A DNA stretch of 64,000 nucleotides from Flavobacterium psychrotrophum (GTDB lineage: Bacteria; Bacteroidota; Bacteroidia; Flavobacteriales; Flavobacteriaceae): positions 3,162,001 to 3,226,000 of the forward strand of contig NZ_CP031557.1 of assembly GCF_003403075.1 (NCBI RefSeq), given 5' to 3'. The translations under genes and the position numbers were made by a program. Positions 25,348 to 34,461 of this stretch are shown piece after piece. The notes beneath the pieces are model-generated. The model worked only from the letters and a program-made list of their open reading frames with translations. It made no database searches and was not told the origin of the DNA. Each line of letters starts with the position of its first letter. The first letter of the stretch is position 1.

Positions 25348-25376
25348 TTTGAGAACCAATAAAAAGCGTACTTTTG
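25348..25376 (+). promoter_or_regulatory. Promoter of rimO
   Basis: TTTG (25348-25351), 17 bases, TACTTTTG (25369-25376). This is the best -33/-7 match in the window; the start codon is 24 bases further on. Confidence 0.6.
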
Positions 25377-25399
25377 CACCCTATTTTTTTAAGTGATAT

Positions 25400-26728
<1,329 letters not shown>

Positions 26729-26736
26729 AAATACCG

Positions 26737-26767
26737 AAAGCTAAAGCGCCTTGTTTTAGCTTTTTTT
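26737..26767 (+). terminator. Intrinsic terminator of rimO
   Basis: AAAGCTAAA/TTTAGCTTT stem, then TTTT, nine bases after the rimO stop. Confidence 0.7.
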
Positions 26768-26795
26768 ATTATGTTTGAATAAGATTTAAAGATTT

Positions 26796-27197
26796 ATGAA
26801 AACGAAGACCAGTTATATACTTATACTTTTTGCTTTCTTATTTACAGCATCTGCCTTTGCTCAGGTAAACCGTAGTGTAGCACCGGGTCAATACAGGCGC
26901 ACCACAGCAAAAGCAAAAGTTGAAAAAGGTAAAAAAATCGACTATATAGACCAGACAACAGAATTCTATGTAACAGAATTTACACTTGATGATTTTCAGG
27001 CCGCTGCAGTAAAACAGGTACTTGAAGCAGAACGCAGTAATCTTGATATGCTAAGATATTCTCAGGATATTACTACTGATGAGAAACGCGAGAAAGCAGT
27101 TGAAATAACAACACGCATAGACAACAAGATCATGCCGATGCTTAACCCTGATCAGTTAGAAAAATACAAGAAGTTTATAGAAAAACGCAAACAGTAA
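26796..27197 (+). CDS. Small secreted helical protein, unknown
   Basis: 133 aa. Signal peptide ending ASAFAQ. The mature protein is helical and highly charged: FTLDDFQAAAVKQVLEAERSN, DEKREKAVEITTRIDNKI, then MLNPDQLEKYKKF. The last motif (Pro-Asp-Gln-x2-Lys/Tyr) resembles the LTxxQ-type motif of periplasmic Spy/CpxP-like chaperones, but the similarity is weak. No function is assigned. It ends 9 bases from the convergent radical SAM gene, so the two transcripts probably overlap. Confidence 0.75.
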   Translation: MKTKTSYILILFAFLFTASAFAQVNRSVAPGQYRRTTAKAKVEKGKKIDYIDQTTEFYVTEFTLDDFQAAAVKQVLEAERSNLDMLRYSQDITTDEKREKAVEITTRIDNKIMPMLNPDQLEKYKKFIEKRKQ

Positions 27198-27206
27198 GTT
27201 TCTATA

Positions 27207-29408
27207 TCACAATACTAAAAGCCCGTATTCGCGTAACGTGTTTACGGGTTTACTATACCAGAGCAACTCAAAATCTTCAAGATTTTCTGCACTTTCATAA
27301 TCCTGCTTTACCTGCGCAAAAGTCATTGGCTTTTCAGAAGCCGCAATTTTAACCAGTAAACCGGCAAGCCACTCCCCCTGCTCTTTTGATGTTTGTATGC
27401 TAAAGCTTTCTTTTTTATCATGAAAAGTAAGCGAAGCCGTTTCAAACGTGCGTCCCTTTTTACTTTTGGTAAAATATTCAGCTATTGGCACACTTCCCGT
27501 CCATACAATCTTAGCGGTAGGCTTTACATTAAAGCTTTCATCTTCGTGCAATACGTTAGAAATATAGTCGTGCGGAATCTTAGTCCTTGGCACTTTAAAC
27601 TCAAACCAGTCCTGTAACTGAAAATCAAAGCAAACACCATGCATAAAATTAAACAGCGACTTTTTTAAGCCAAAGCTAAATTTATCATGGTTGGTTCCGG
27701 TTTTATCGGTAAACATAATATCGTTATTGGCAAAGCTGCCTACAATATCACTATCCTTAACTACGCTAAATTTTTCGGGTTCAATACCCACGGGGCTGTG
27801 CGCCGTCATGGCAAACTGGTGCCAAAAACCGCTTTGCAGTATCCCGGTTTCAAACATCTGGCGCACCATTTCGAGAGAGTCAATTGTTTCCTGAGCTGTT
27901 TGTGTCGGGAAACCATACATCAGGTATGCGTGCACCATAATACCCGCCTGGGTAAAGTTACGTGTTACCCGAGCTACCTGTGCTACTGTAACACCTTTCT
28001 GGATCAGGTCTAAAAGCCTGTCGCTCGCCACTTCCAGCCCGCCTGAAACAGCAATACAACCCGAAAGTTTAAACAGGCGGCAAAGATCTGCCGTAAAGCT
28101 CTTTTCAAACCTGATGTTCGTCCACCAGGTTACAGCCAGGTTGCGACGCAAAATTTCGAGAGCCACTTCGCGCATAAGCGCAGGTGGGGCAGCTTCATCT
28201 ACAAAGTGGAAACCATTTTGGCCTGTTTGCAAAATAAGGTCTTCCATACGGTCTACCAGCATTTTTGCAGCCACAGGTTCATATACCTTAATATAATCGA
28301 GTGATATATCGCAAAACGTACATTTACCCCAGTAGCAACCATGTGCCATGGTAAGCTTATTCCAGCGCCCATCGCTCCACATACGGTGCATTGGGTTTAC
28401 AACTTCTATAACCGAAATATATTTATCGAGCAATAGTCCACCATAATCGGGCGTACCTACTTCACTTTGTTTATAATCACGGCAGGTGGCAGTATTTATG
28501 TACTGCACCTTATCGTCTAACAATACAAAAGTGCGCTTAAGCTGCCGAATATCTCGAATACCATCAATATGTTCAATAATGCACTCTAATGGCGCTTCAC
28601 CATCATCAAGCATAATGTAATCAAAAAACTCCATTACCCGTACATCGCTAAGCGAGCGTAGTTCGGTGTTCGGGAAGCCCCCACCCATAGCCGTTTTAAT
28701 CTCAGGAAAATTTTTCTTGATGTACTGCGCACTACGAAACGCTGCATACAAATTACCAGGAAAGGGCACCGAAAAGCCTGCAAGTTGCGGATTGGTTTCC
28801 CAAACGCGCTCGTGCAGCAGTTCTATTAATATCTTATCAATATACGTGTAAGGCTGCTGCAGTGCATCGTACAATTCATCAAATGAGTTTGCCGAACGCC
28901 CAAGCCTTTCTGCATAGCGGCTAAAGCCAAAGTGCGGGTCAATACACTCCACGATAAGATCTGATATATCTTCCAAATATAGAGTTGCCAAATGCTTCGC
29001 TTTATCCTGCGTACCCATGGTGCCGAATGCCCAGTCCAGTTCTTCAAGCTGTGCAAATCGCGAAGCCTCGGGAAGGAAATCTTCACTACATATCAGGTGG
29101 CTTAGCGTAGGGTTTTTACCCTGTAGGAACAGGATAACAGGGTCGATGGTTTTAAGGTAATCAGATTTAAGGGCAAGAATACGCTGGCAATTAGTTGACA
29201 GTTGCCGGTTGCCGGTTGCCTCAATATGGGTAAACATTTCGGTTAGCCCCTGTTTAGAAAACAGCCTCAATATCACTTCAATACCAAGGTCAGCCTGTAC
29301 AGATGTGATGCCTTTAGTATTCAAAAAACCTTTAATATAAGCCGTTGCCGGATAGGGTGTATTCAGCTGGGTAAAAGGTGGCATTATCAAGAGGGCTTTG
29401 GTACTCAA
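27207..29408 (-). CDS. B12-binding-type radical SAM protein, unknown substrate
   Basis: 733 aa. N-terminal ~300 residues look like the cobalamin-binding Rossmann region of class B radical SAM proteins (ALLIMPPFTQLNTPYPA at the start, AMGGGFPNTELR at about 245), without a clear DxHxxG. Radical SAM motif GCYWGKCTFCDI (Cx4Cx2C by my reading) at about residue 356, followed by GFHFVDEAAPP and a GGLEVASDRLL segment. The C-terminal ~180 residues are family-specific. It is monocistronic with its own TACTTTTG promoter box. Substrate unknown. Confidence 0.8.
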   Translation of the reverse strand: MSTKALLIMPPFTQLNTPYPATAYIKGFLNTKGITSVQADLGIEVILRLFSKQGLTEMFTHIEATGNRQLSTNCQRILALKSDYLKTIDPVILFLQGKNPTLSHLICSEDFLPEASRFAQLEELDWAFGTMGTQDKAKHLATLYLEDISDLIVECIDPHFGFSRYAERLGRSANSFDELYDALQQPYTYIDKILIELLHERVWETNPQLAGFSVPFPGNLYAAFRSAQYIKKNFPEIKTAMGGGFPNTELRSLSDVRVMEFFDYIMLDDGEAPLECIIEHIDGIRDIRQLKRTFVLLDDKVQYINTATCRDYKQSEVGTPDYGGLLLDKYISVIEVVNPMHRMWSDGRWNKLTMAHGCYWGKCTFCDISLDYIKVYEPVAAKMLVDRMEDLILQTGQNGFHFVDEAAPPALMREVALEILRRNLAVTWWTNIRFEKSFTADLCRLFKLSGCIAVSGGLEVASDRLLDLIQKGVTVAQVARVTRNFTQAGIMVHAYLMYGFPTQTAQETIDSLEMVRQMFETGILQSGFWHQFAMTAHSPVGIEPEKFSVVKDSDIVGSFANNDIMFTDKTGTNHDKFSFGLKKSLFNFMHGVCFDFQLQDWFEFKVPRTKIPHDYISNVLHEDESFNVKPTAKIVWTGSVPIAEYFTKSKKGRTFETASLTFHDKKESFSIQTSKEQGEWLAGLLVKIAASEKPMTFAQVKQDYESAENLEDFELLWYSKPVNTLREYGLLVL

Positions 29409-29429
29409 AACTATAGGGGTTTAAGGGTG

Positions 29430-29437
29430 CAAAAGTA
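29430..29437 (-). promoter_or_regulatory. -7 box of the radical SAM gene
   Basis: On the minus strand TACTTTTG (TAnnTTTG), 21 bases before the ATG at 29408. Confidence 0.45.
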
Positions 29438-30264
29438 GTTATAATTTAGAAATTGTGGGTATTAATGTTGTGAGAGGGTTTTTGGTATATTTGGGGAAAC
29501 CAACAATTATGAAACATTTATTCTCGCTATTTCTATTTACAACAATAAGTTGTTTTGCTCAAAAACCAATTAAAGATACTATTTATGGCCCGGTTAAAAC
29601 GGTGTATGAAAAAATGATAATTACAGATACTGCCCCTAAAAATCCTGATGATATATACTATGATGATTATGGCGAATTTGGATTTATGGGTAGGTAGATT
29701 ACACTCCGCTTAAAGAGCAAGGATTGGAACGAAACACGTTTTGCTTCGTATGTAAATTTTTATCAGGAGTATGACACCTTAAAAAGGGTTACACATGAAA
29801 CCTGGTACTATAAAGATGGCAATATTGCAACAGATTATGAACTTAAATATGACAATTCGAATCATCTTATCGAACAAAGAGAAAAAGACTCTGAACATAA
29901 TTTAAAAGGCATTAAAATATGGACATATGACAACAAAAATCGCCTTATCTCTAAAACAAATTTACACATAGGTGATTACAGTGGTTTTAAAAATGAAGGA
30001 TTTCGATATGATGATAATGACAATCTTATAGAGGAAACTCATTTGACAGATGATGGAAGAAAATCAGTGCTTACACATGATTATAAAAACAAAAAACGAA
30101 TATCCAGCTATTATTGCACTGATGATTTAATTCAAAACCAAAACAGATACAGTCCAAAGTTGCGTTACGTATATAAATATGATTTGAATGGAAATAAGAT
30201 TGAAATTATAGATTTTTTTGACTATTCTACCCAACAAACACAAGAACTTTTGTGTAGGCTTCCC

Positions 30265-30269
30265 TTTTT
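30265..30269. repeat. Target-site duplication, left copy
   Basis: TTTTT next to the IS end at 30270; the matching copy is 31505-31509. Because it is a T-run, the exact length (4 or 5) is uncertain. Confidence 0.6.
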
Positions 30270-30311
30270 TAGTACGATTTAAAAGTATAAAAAATACTGT
30301 TATTTCCAATC

Positions 30312-31203
30312 TTATGTTTCTAACAGTTGATGGGCTGAGTGTAGTGAAGGCGTAGCCGTAGCGGAACGAAGCCCATCAACTGTATTGTTTTTTATTCTAT
30401 AGGCGCTCGGGCTGATTCCCCCCAGGGCATCATGAGGCCGGTGGTTGTTATAGTCCTCCACCCATTGGTGGCTGATATCCCTTACCTCATCGATACTCTC
30501 AAAAAGATGTGCATCCAGCACATGCTCCCTGTAGGTTTATTGAAGCGTTCTATAAGGGCGTTCTGTGTAGGTTTCCCAGGCTGGGTATACTTAAACTCAA
30601 TATCCATTATAGCACTCCATTCCTGAGCCAATTTAGCAACAAATTCCGGCCCGTTGTCCATTCGTATCCGTTTTGGCTTGCCATGCCGGTTTGTGAGGTG
30701 TTTTAAAACCCATATTATGCGGCTGCTCTTCAAAGAATAATCTGTCTCAATAAACAAAACTTCCCTGTTATAGTCATCAATTACATTAAAGCTGCGGAAC
30801 TTCCTGCCGCCCATCAGGCTGTCGCTCATAAAGTCGATGCTCCAGGTGTGGGTAAAGCTCTCAGGTATAACTATAGCTTCCTTAACCCTTGCAGGCAGGC
30901 GTTTCTTTACCTTCCTGCGTAACGGAAGCCCAAGTTGCTTATACACCCTGTGCAGGCGTTTATGGTTTACCTTATCACCACCATTGCGCAGGCGGTAATA
31001 GCACTTCCAAAAGCCTTCGCGGGGATGGTCTTTTGCAAAGCCTTCAAGGCGTTCAATAAGACCTGTATCATTTTTTACCGAGAGGTACGATAAACTGCTC
31101 CGGCTGGTCTGTAAGAGACGGCAAGCCTTGCTTTTGCCGTTAGGGTAAACACAAGCCAGGTCGGTTACAATGGTTCTTTTATGGCAAGGCTTTAAAGCTT
31201 TTT
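30312..31203 (-). pseudogene. IS3 transposase orfB (DDE integrase), frameshifted
   Basis: Read from the -1 frameshift site, the frame gives the HTH/HTH_21 part (GKSKACRLLQTSRSSLSYLS, FWKCYYRLRNGG) then the rve core: WSIDFMSD, FNVIDDYNRE and IRMDNGPEF with the catalytic Asp residues. After NALIERFNK the frame shifts: one A is missing from the run at 30536-30538, and restoring it gives [18 protein letters not shown] and the [11 protein letters not shown] ending. The last ~20 residues are encoded by a palindrome. Confidence 0.85.
30324..30383. repeat. 14-bp perfect inverted repeat in the IS 3' end
   Basis: ACAGTTGATGGGCT (30324-30337) and AGCCCATCAACTGT (30370-30383) enclose a 32-base GC-richer loop with GTAGC repeats. 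It encodes the C-terminal tail of orfB and could block read-through transcription near the IS end. Confidence 0.7.
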
Positions 31204-31458
31204 TTCGATGATATATTTTGCCATGTCCAGTTCAAGGGCAAGGTCGGCATACATACGCTTAAGCTTGGCATTTTCCTCTTCAAGGGCTTTTAACCGCTTA
31301 AGTTCGCTGGCTTCCATACCGCCATAACGCTGCCGCCATTTATAAAAAGTAGCTTTGCTGACTCCATGCTCACGGCTTATGGTATCAACATCTTTGCCCG
31401 ATTCAAACTCTTTGAGGATCTTGGCGATCTGGGTGGGATTAAATTTACTAGTCTTCAT
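31192..31458 (-). CDS. IS3 transposase orfA (HTH protein)
   Basis: 88 aa. N-terminal HTH ([19 protein letters not shown]...[21 protein letters not shown]) and a C-terminal leucine-zipper-like coiled coil ([21 protein letters not shown]). The end carries the slippery A AAA AAG (plus strand 31198-31204), where -1 slippage would fuse it to orfB as OrfAB, standard for this family. Confidence 0.93.
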   Translation of the reverse strand: MKTSKFNPTQIAKILKEFESGKDVDTISREHGVSKATFYKWRQRYGGMEASELKRLKALEEENAKLKRMYADLALELDMAKYIIEKKL

Positions 31459-31974
31459 AATTACAGTTTAAAGTTAATAAAAATTCTACTTTTAAACTGT
31501 ACTATTTTTGGGGGAGCTTACAACACTTTCATTTAGTACGCTGCTAAAATATGATGAAAGGAATAATCTTACAAACAGTCACGCTGTTGGCGGGATGAAC
31601 TTTGAAAGAGAATATGCCTACAACAAGTCAAATCAACTTATTTTATCTGTCCATAAAGCACAAGGTCAAATCACCGAAAGAACTGAGTATTTTTATGAGA
31701 ACGACCATTTATCAAGACTAATCTCTAACGATAATGGAAAAAAACACAAGGTCACTTTTCTTTATAAATTTGACCATTATAATAATTGGGTAGAACAAGA
31801 AAAAATTATAAATGGTAAAATATTTATTAGGCGGAGAATAATAACTTATTATTAAGCCCTATTTAGCTTCATCAAACGGTAAATATTCACAACCAAGGTA
31901 TAATACATCTTAACTTTAGATATATAACAACTGCACTTCTTTCCATAGAAAACCATCAATACATCAATTTTCCC

Positions 31975-31982
31975 TACCTTTG
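31975..31982 (+). promoter_or_regulatory. -7 box of bshC
   Basis: TACCTTTG fits TAnnTTTG; the ATG follows at 32000. Confidence 0.45.
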
Positions 31983-31999
31983 CACAAAACAAATAAACA

Positions 32000-33592
32000 A
32001 TGCCGTCAGACTGCATCAGTTACCAAAACTCAGGATATTTCACACCGTTAATGGTCGATTACCTTAACCAAAAGGACACCCTGAAACCGCTGTATAACCG
32101 CTTCCCTACCCTTGAGAATTTTAAAAATCAGATAGCAGAGAAACAGCAAAACTATCCTGAACAGTCGCGTGCAATACTCGCTGATGCCTTAGTTGCGCAG
32201 TACAAGAACGTTGAAAAGTTTTACATAAGCACAGAGCATAACATAAACCTGTTACGGCAAAACAATACCTTTACCGTAACCACAGGCCACCAGCTCAACC
32301 TGTTTACAGGCCCGCTATATTTCCTCTATAAAATAGTATCGGCCATTAACCTGGCAAAGCAGCTTAAAGAAACGTATCCGGACTATAACTTTGTACCCAT
32401 CTACTGGATGGCAACCGAAGACCACGATTTTGATGAGATTAATTACTTTAACTTCCGTGACAAAAAAATAAAGTGGAACCGTGAGAGCACCGGTCCCGTA
32501 GGCAGGCTATCTACCGATGGACTTGATGCCGTACTAAAAGCCTTTGCTGTAGAACTCGGCCCCGGCGATAATGCAAAATGGCTTACATCCCTTTTTGAAG
32601 ATGCTTATCTTAAACACGACAACCTTACATCTGCTACCCGATTTTTAGCCAATAGGTTCTTTGGTAAACACGGCCTCGTAATTGTAGATGGTGATGATGC
32701 GGAACTAAAAAGCCTTTTCAAACCCTATGTTAAAGAAGAGCTGCTAAAGCAAACCAGCCATCATAAAGTGGCAGAGACTACTCCCCTGCTTTCTGACTAT
32801 AACGTGCAGGTAAACCCACGCGAAATCAACCTGTTTTATATTGAAGACAACTTACGTGAACGTATTATCCTACAAGATAAAACCTACTTTGTAAACAATA
32901 CAGATATTACCTTTAGCGAAAGCGAAATATTATCTGAACTTGAAAACCATCCCGAAAAGTTTAGCCCTAACGTTATCATGCGTCCGCTTTATGAGGAGGT
33001 AATATTGCCCAACCTTTGCTATATAGGTGGTGGTGGCGAACTGGCGTATTGGCTGGAACTAAAAAGCTTCTTCGAGTCGCAAAACGTTACATTCCCTATG
33101 CTGCTGTTGCGTAACTCAGCCTTGATTGCTACTCAGAAACAAGCCGATAAACTCGACAGGCTGCAACTTACCTGGGCAGATGCCTTTAGTAAACAACACG
33201 ACCTGCTCAATAAAAAAGTGCAGGGCTTCTCTAAATTCCAACTTGATTTTACCGAACAGAAGGAATTCCTGAAGCAACAATTTGAAAAGCTTTCTGCCAT
33301 AGCCCAAAAAACGGACATTACCTTTACAGGTGCCGTAAAAGCACAGGAGCTAAAACAAATCAAGGGCCTTGAAAATTTAGAAAAAAAACTACTTCGTGCA
33401 GAAAAGCGCCAACATCATGATGCACTGGAACGTATAGCTGCCGTGCAGAACGAACTGTTTCCGCACCACAGCCTGCAGGAACGCCGCAATAACTTCTCAG
33501 AATTTTATCTTGCTTACGACGGGAGGCTTGTCGACGAACTATTCAGGCAACTAAAGCCACTTGAGCAGGAGTTTAATGTAATTATTCTCTGA
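32000..33592 (+). CDS. bshC: Bacillithiol biosynthesis cysteine-adding enzyme BshC
   Basis: 530 aa, standard length. Seen: family block TTGHQLNLFTGPLYFLYKIVS, FVPIYWMATEDHDFDEINYF with the conserved EDHD, and GGGGELAYWLELKSFF. The C-terminal ~130 residues are a coiled coil (Lys/Glu/Gln-rich). It adds cysteine to glucosaminyl-malate in the last step of bacillithiol synthesis, the low-molecular-weight thiol of many Bacteroidota. bshA and bshB are not in this window. Confidence 0.95.
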   Translation: MPSDCISYQNSGYFTPLMVDYLNQKDTLKPLYNRFPTLENFKNQIAEKQQNYPEQSRAILADALVAQYKNVEKFYISTEHNINLLRQNNTFTVTTGHQLNLFTGPLYFLYKIVSAINLAKQLKETYPDYNFVPIYWMATEDHDFDEINYFNFRDKKIKWNRESTGPVGRLSTDGLDAVLKAFAVELGPGDNAKWLTSLFEDAYLKHDNLTSATRFLANRFFGKHGLVIVDGDDAELKSLFKPYVKEELLKQTSHHKVAETTPLLSDYNVQVNPREINLFYIEDNLRERIILQDKTYFVNNTDITFSESEILSELENHPEKFSPNVIMRPLYEEVILPNLCYIGGGGELAYWLELKSFFESQNVTFPMLLLRNSALIATQKQADKLDRLQLTWADAFSKQHDLLNKKVQGFSKFQLDFTEQKEFLKQQFEKLSAIAQKTDITFTGAVKAQELKQIKGLENLEKKLLRAEKRQHHDALERIAAVQNELFPHHSLQERRNNFSEFYLAYDGRLVDELFRQLKPLEQEFNVIIL

Positions 33593-33643
33593 TTAGTCTT
33601 AAAATCATCGATATAAAATCAAAAATAATAAATAGAAAACCGC

Positions 33644-33651
33644 TACTTTTG
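33644..33651 (+). promoter_or_regulatory. -7 box of ndk
   Basis: TACTTTTG fits TAnnTTTG, 19 bases before the ATG at 33671. Confidence 0.45.
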
Positions 33652-33670
33652 CGTAAAATTTAAAAACACT

Positions 33671-34090
33671 ATGGCAACAAACAGAACCTTTACCATGATT
33701 AAGCCGGACGCCGTTGAAAAAGGGCACATCGGTGGTATCCTTAACATGATAACCGAAGCTGGTTTCAAAATCGTTTCTCTTAAACTTACACAACTTACTG
33801 TAGCAGATGCACAGGCGTTTTATGCTGTACACAGCGAAAGGCCTTTCTACGGCGAACTTGTAAGCTTTATGTCTCGCGGCCCTATCGTTGCAGCCATTCT
33901 TGAAAAAGAAAATGCTGTGGCTGATTTCCGTACGCTTATTGGCGCTACAAACCCTGCTGATGCTGCCGAAGGTACTATCCGTAAAAAATATGCTACATCA
34001 ATGGGCGAAAATGCCGTTCACGGTTCAGACAGCGATGAGAATGCAGCTATCGAAGGCGCTTTCCATTTTTCAGGACGCGAGCAGTTTTAA
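33671..34090 (+). CDS. ndk: Nucleoside-diphosphate kinase
   Basis: 139 aa, full length. Seen: [15 protein letters not shown] at the N-terminus and [15 protein letters not shown] with the catalytic His that becomes phosphorylated. The segment [11 protein letters not shown] and the Kpn-loop region complete the family pattern. It balances NTP and dNTP pools by transferring the gamma phosphate of ATP. Monocistronic, with its own -7 box and terminator. Confidence 0.97.
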   Translation: MATNRTFTMIKPDAVEKGHIGGILNMITEAGFKIVSLKLTQLTVADAQAFYAVHSERPFYGELVSFMSRGPIVAAILEKENAVADFRTLIGATNPADAAEGTIRKKYATSMGENAVHGSDSDENAAIEGAFHFSGREQF

Positions 34091-34112
34091 TTGCTTACCA
34101 CATATACATTAT

Positions 34113-34138
34113 AAACCACGTTTCGGCGTGGTTTTTTT
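34113..34138 (+). terminator. Intrinsic terminator of ndk
   Basis: AAACCACG/CGTGGTTT stem with the loop TTTCGG, then a run of T. Confidence 0.85.
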
Positions 34139-34179
34139 ATGCCCTAAATTATGATGAACCCAAAAAACATATACTTCAG

Positions 34180-34345
34180 ATTTTAATTTACAGCCCATCG
34201 TTAGCGCATTGCATGCGTCCATGTTCCCGCCATTGCCTTTATCTTTCCGCTACGCTACAAGGATACCGGCGCTGTCAGGGCTAAGAACAATCTAAGCGCA
34301 CCGCAGCAGCTTTTAGCAATAGTGTCCAGTTGTTCTAATAGAAAC
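34180..34345. other. Unexplained intergenic stretch, possible repeat remnant
   Basis: Between the ndk terminator and the giant gene terminator lies a GC-richer segment (CCGCTACGCTACAAGGATAC, GGCGCTGTCAGGGCT) without a plausible reading frame. Its composition is like dispersed intergenic elements of flavobacteria, but only one copy is present here, so the identity is open. Confidence 0.3.
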
Positions 34346-34359
34346 TTACCTATAAAAAC

Positions 34360-34389
34360 AACCCGGGCAGCCATATGGCTGCCCGGGTT
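34360..34389 (-). terminator. Intrinsic terminator of the 2,358-aa protein gene
   Basis: AACCCGGGCAGCC/GGCTGCCCGGGTT with the loop ATAT: a perfect 13-bp stem, with T-rich tracts on both strands, so it could work for both directions. It lies 72 bases after the stop at 34462. Confidence 0.85.
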
Positions 34390-34461
34390 TTCTTTTTGTG
34401 GTTTGTATTCAGTTTAGTGAAGCTACTGCTTACTGCTACTGAACACTGCGCTAATTGTTGT

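Larger units (their letters stand above)
30270..31504 (-). mobile_element. IS3-family insertion sequence, 1,235 bp
   Basis: The ends are inverted repeats of the form TAGTACNNTTTAAAAGTA: left end from 30270 on the plus strand, right end from 31504 on the minus strand, with TAGTAC and TTTAAAAGTA identical. Inside are orfA and orfB in -1 frame relation. It is flanked by a TTTTT duplication and splits a YD-repeat gene. The OrfA sequence resembles the IS407-type subgroup ([11 protein letters not shown] motif). The transposase is inactivated by a deletion, so this copy cannot move by itself. Confidence 0.93.
29509..31855 (+). pseudogene. Secreted YD-repeat-like protein, broken by a stop codon and an IS3 element
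   Basis: A -7 box TATATTTG lies at 29486-29493 and the ATG at 29509 opens a signal peptide (FSLFLFTTISCFAQ). The frame hits TAG at 29695-29697 but continues in the same frame as ITLRLKSKDWNETRF... with Tyr-Asp-rich motifs (YDNSNHLIEQ, YDNKNRLISK, YDDNDNLIEE) like RHS/YD repeats. The IS at 30270-31504 interrupts it; removing the IS and one TTTTT copy rejoins the frame exactly into LPFLGELTTLSFSTLLKYD and ends at 31855. The repaired protein would be 368 aa. Confidence 0.85.
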
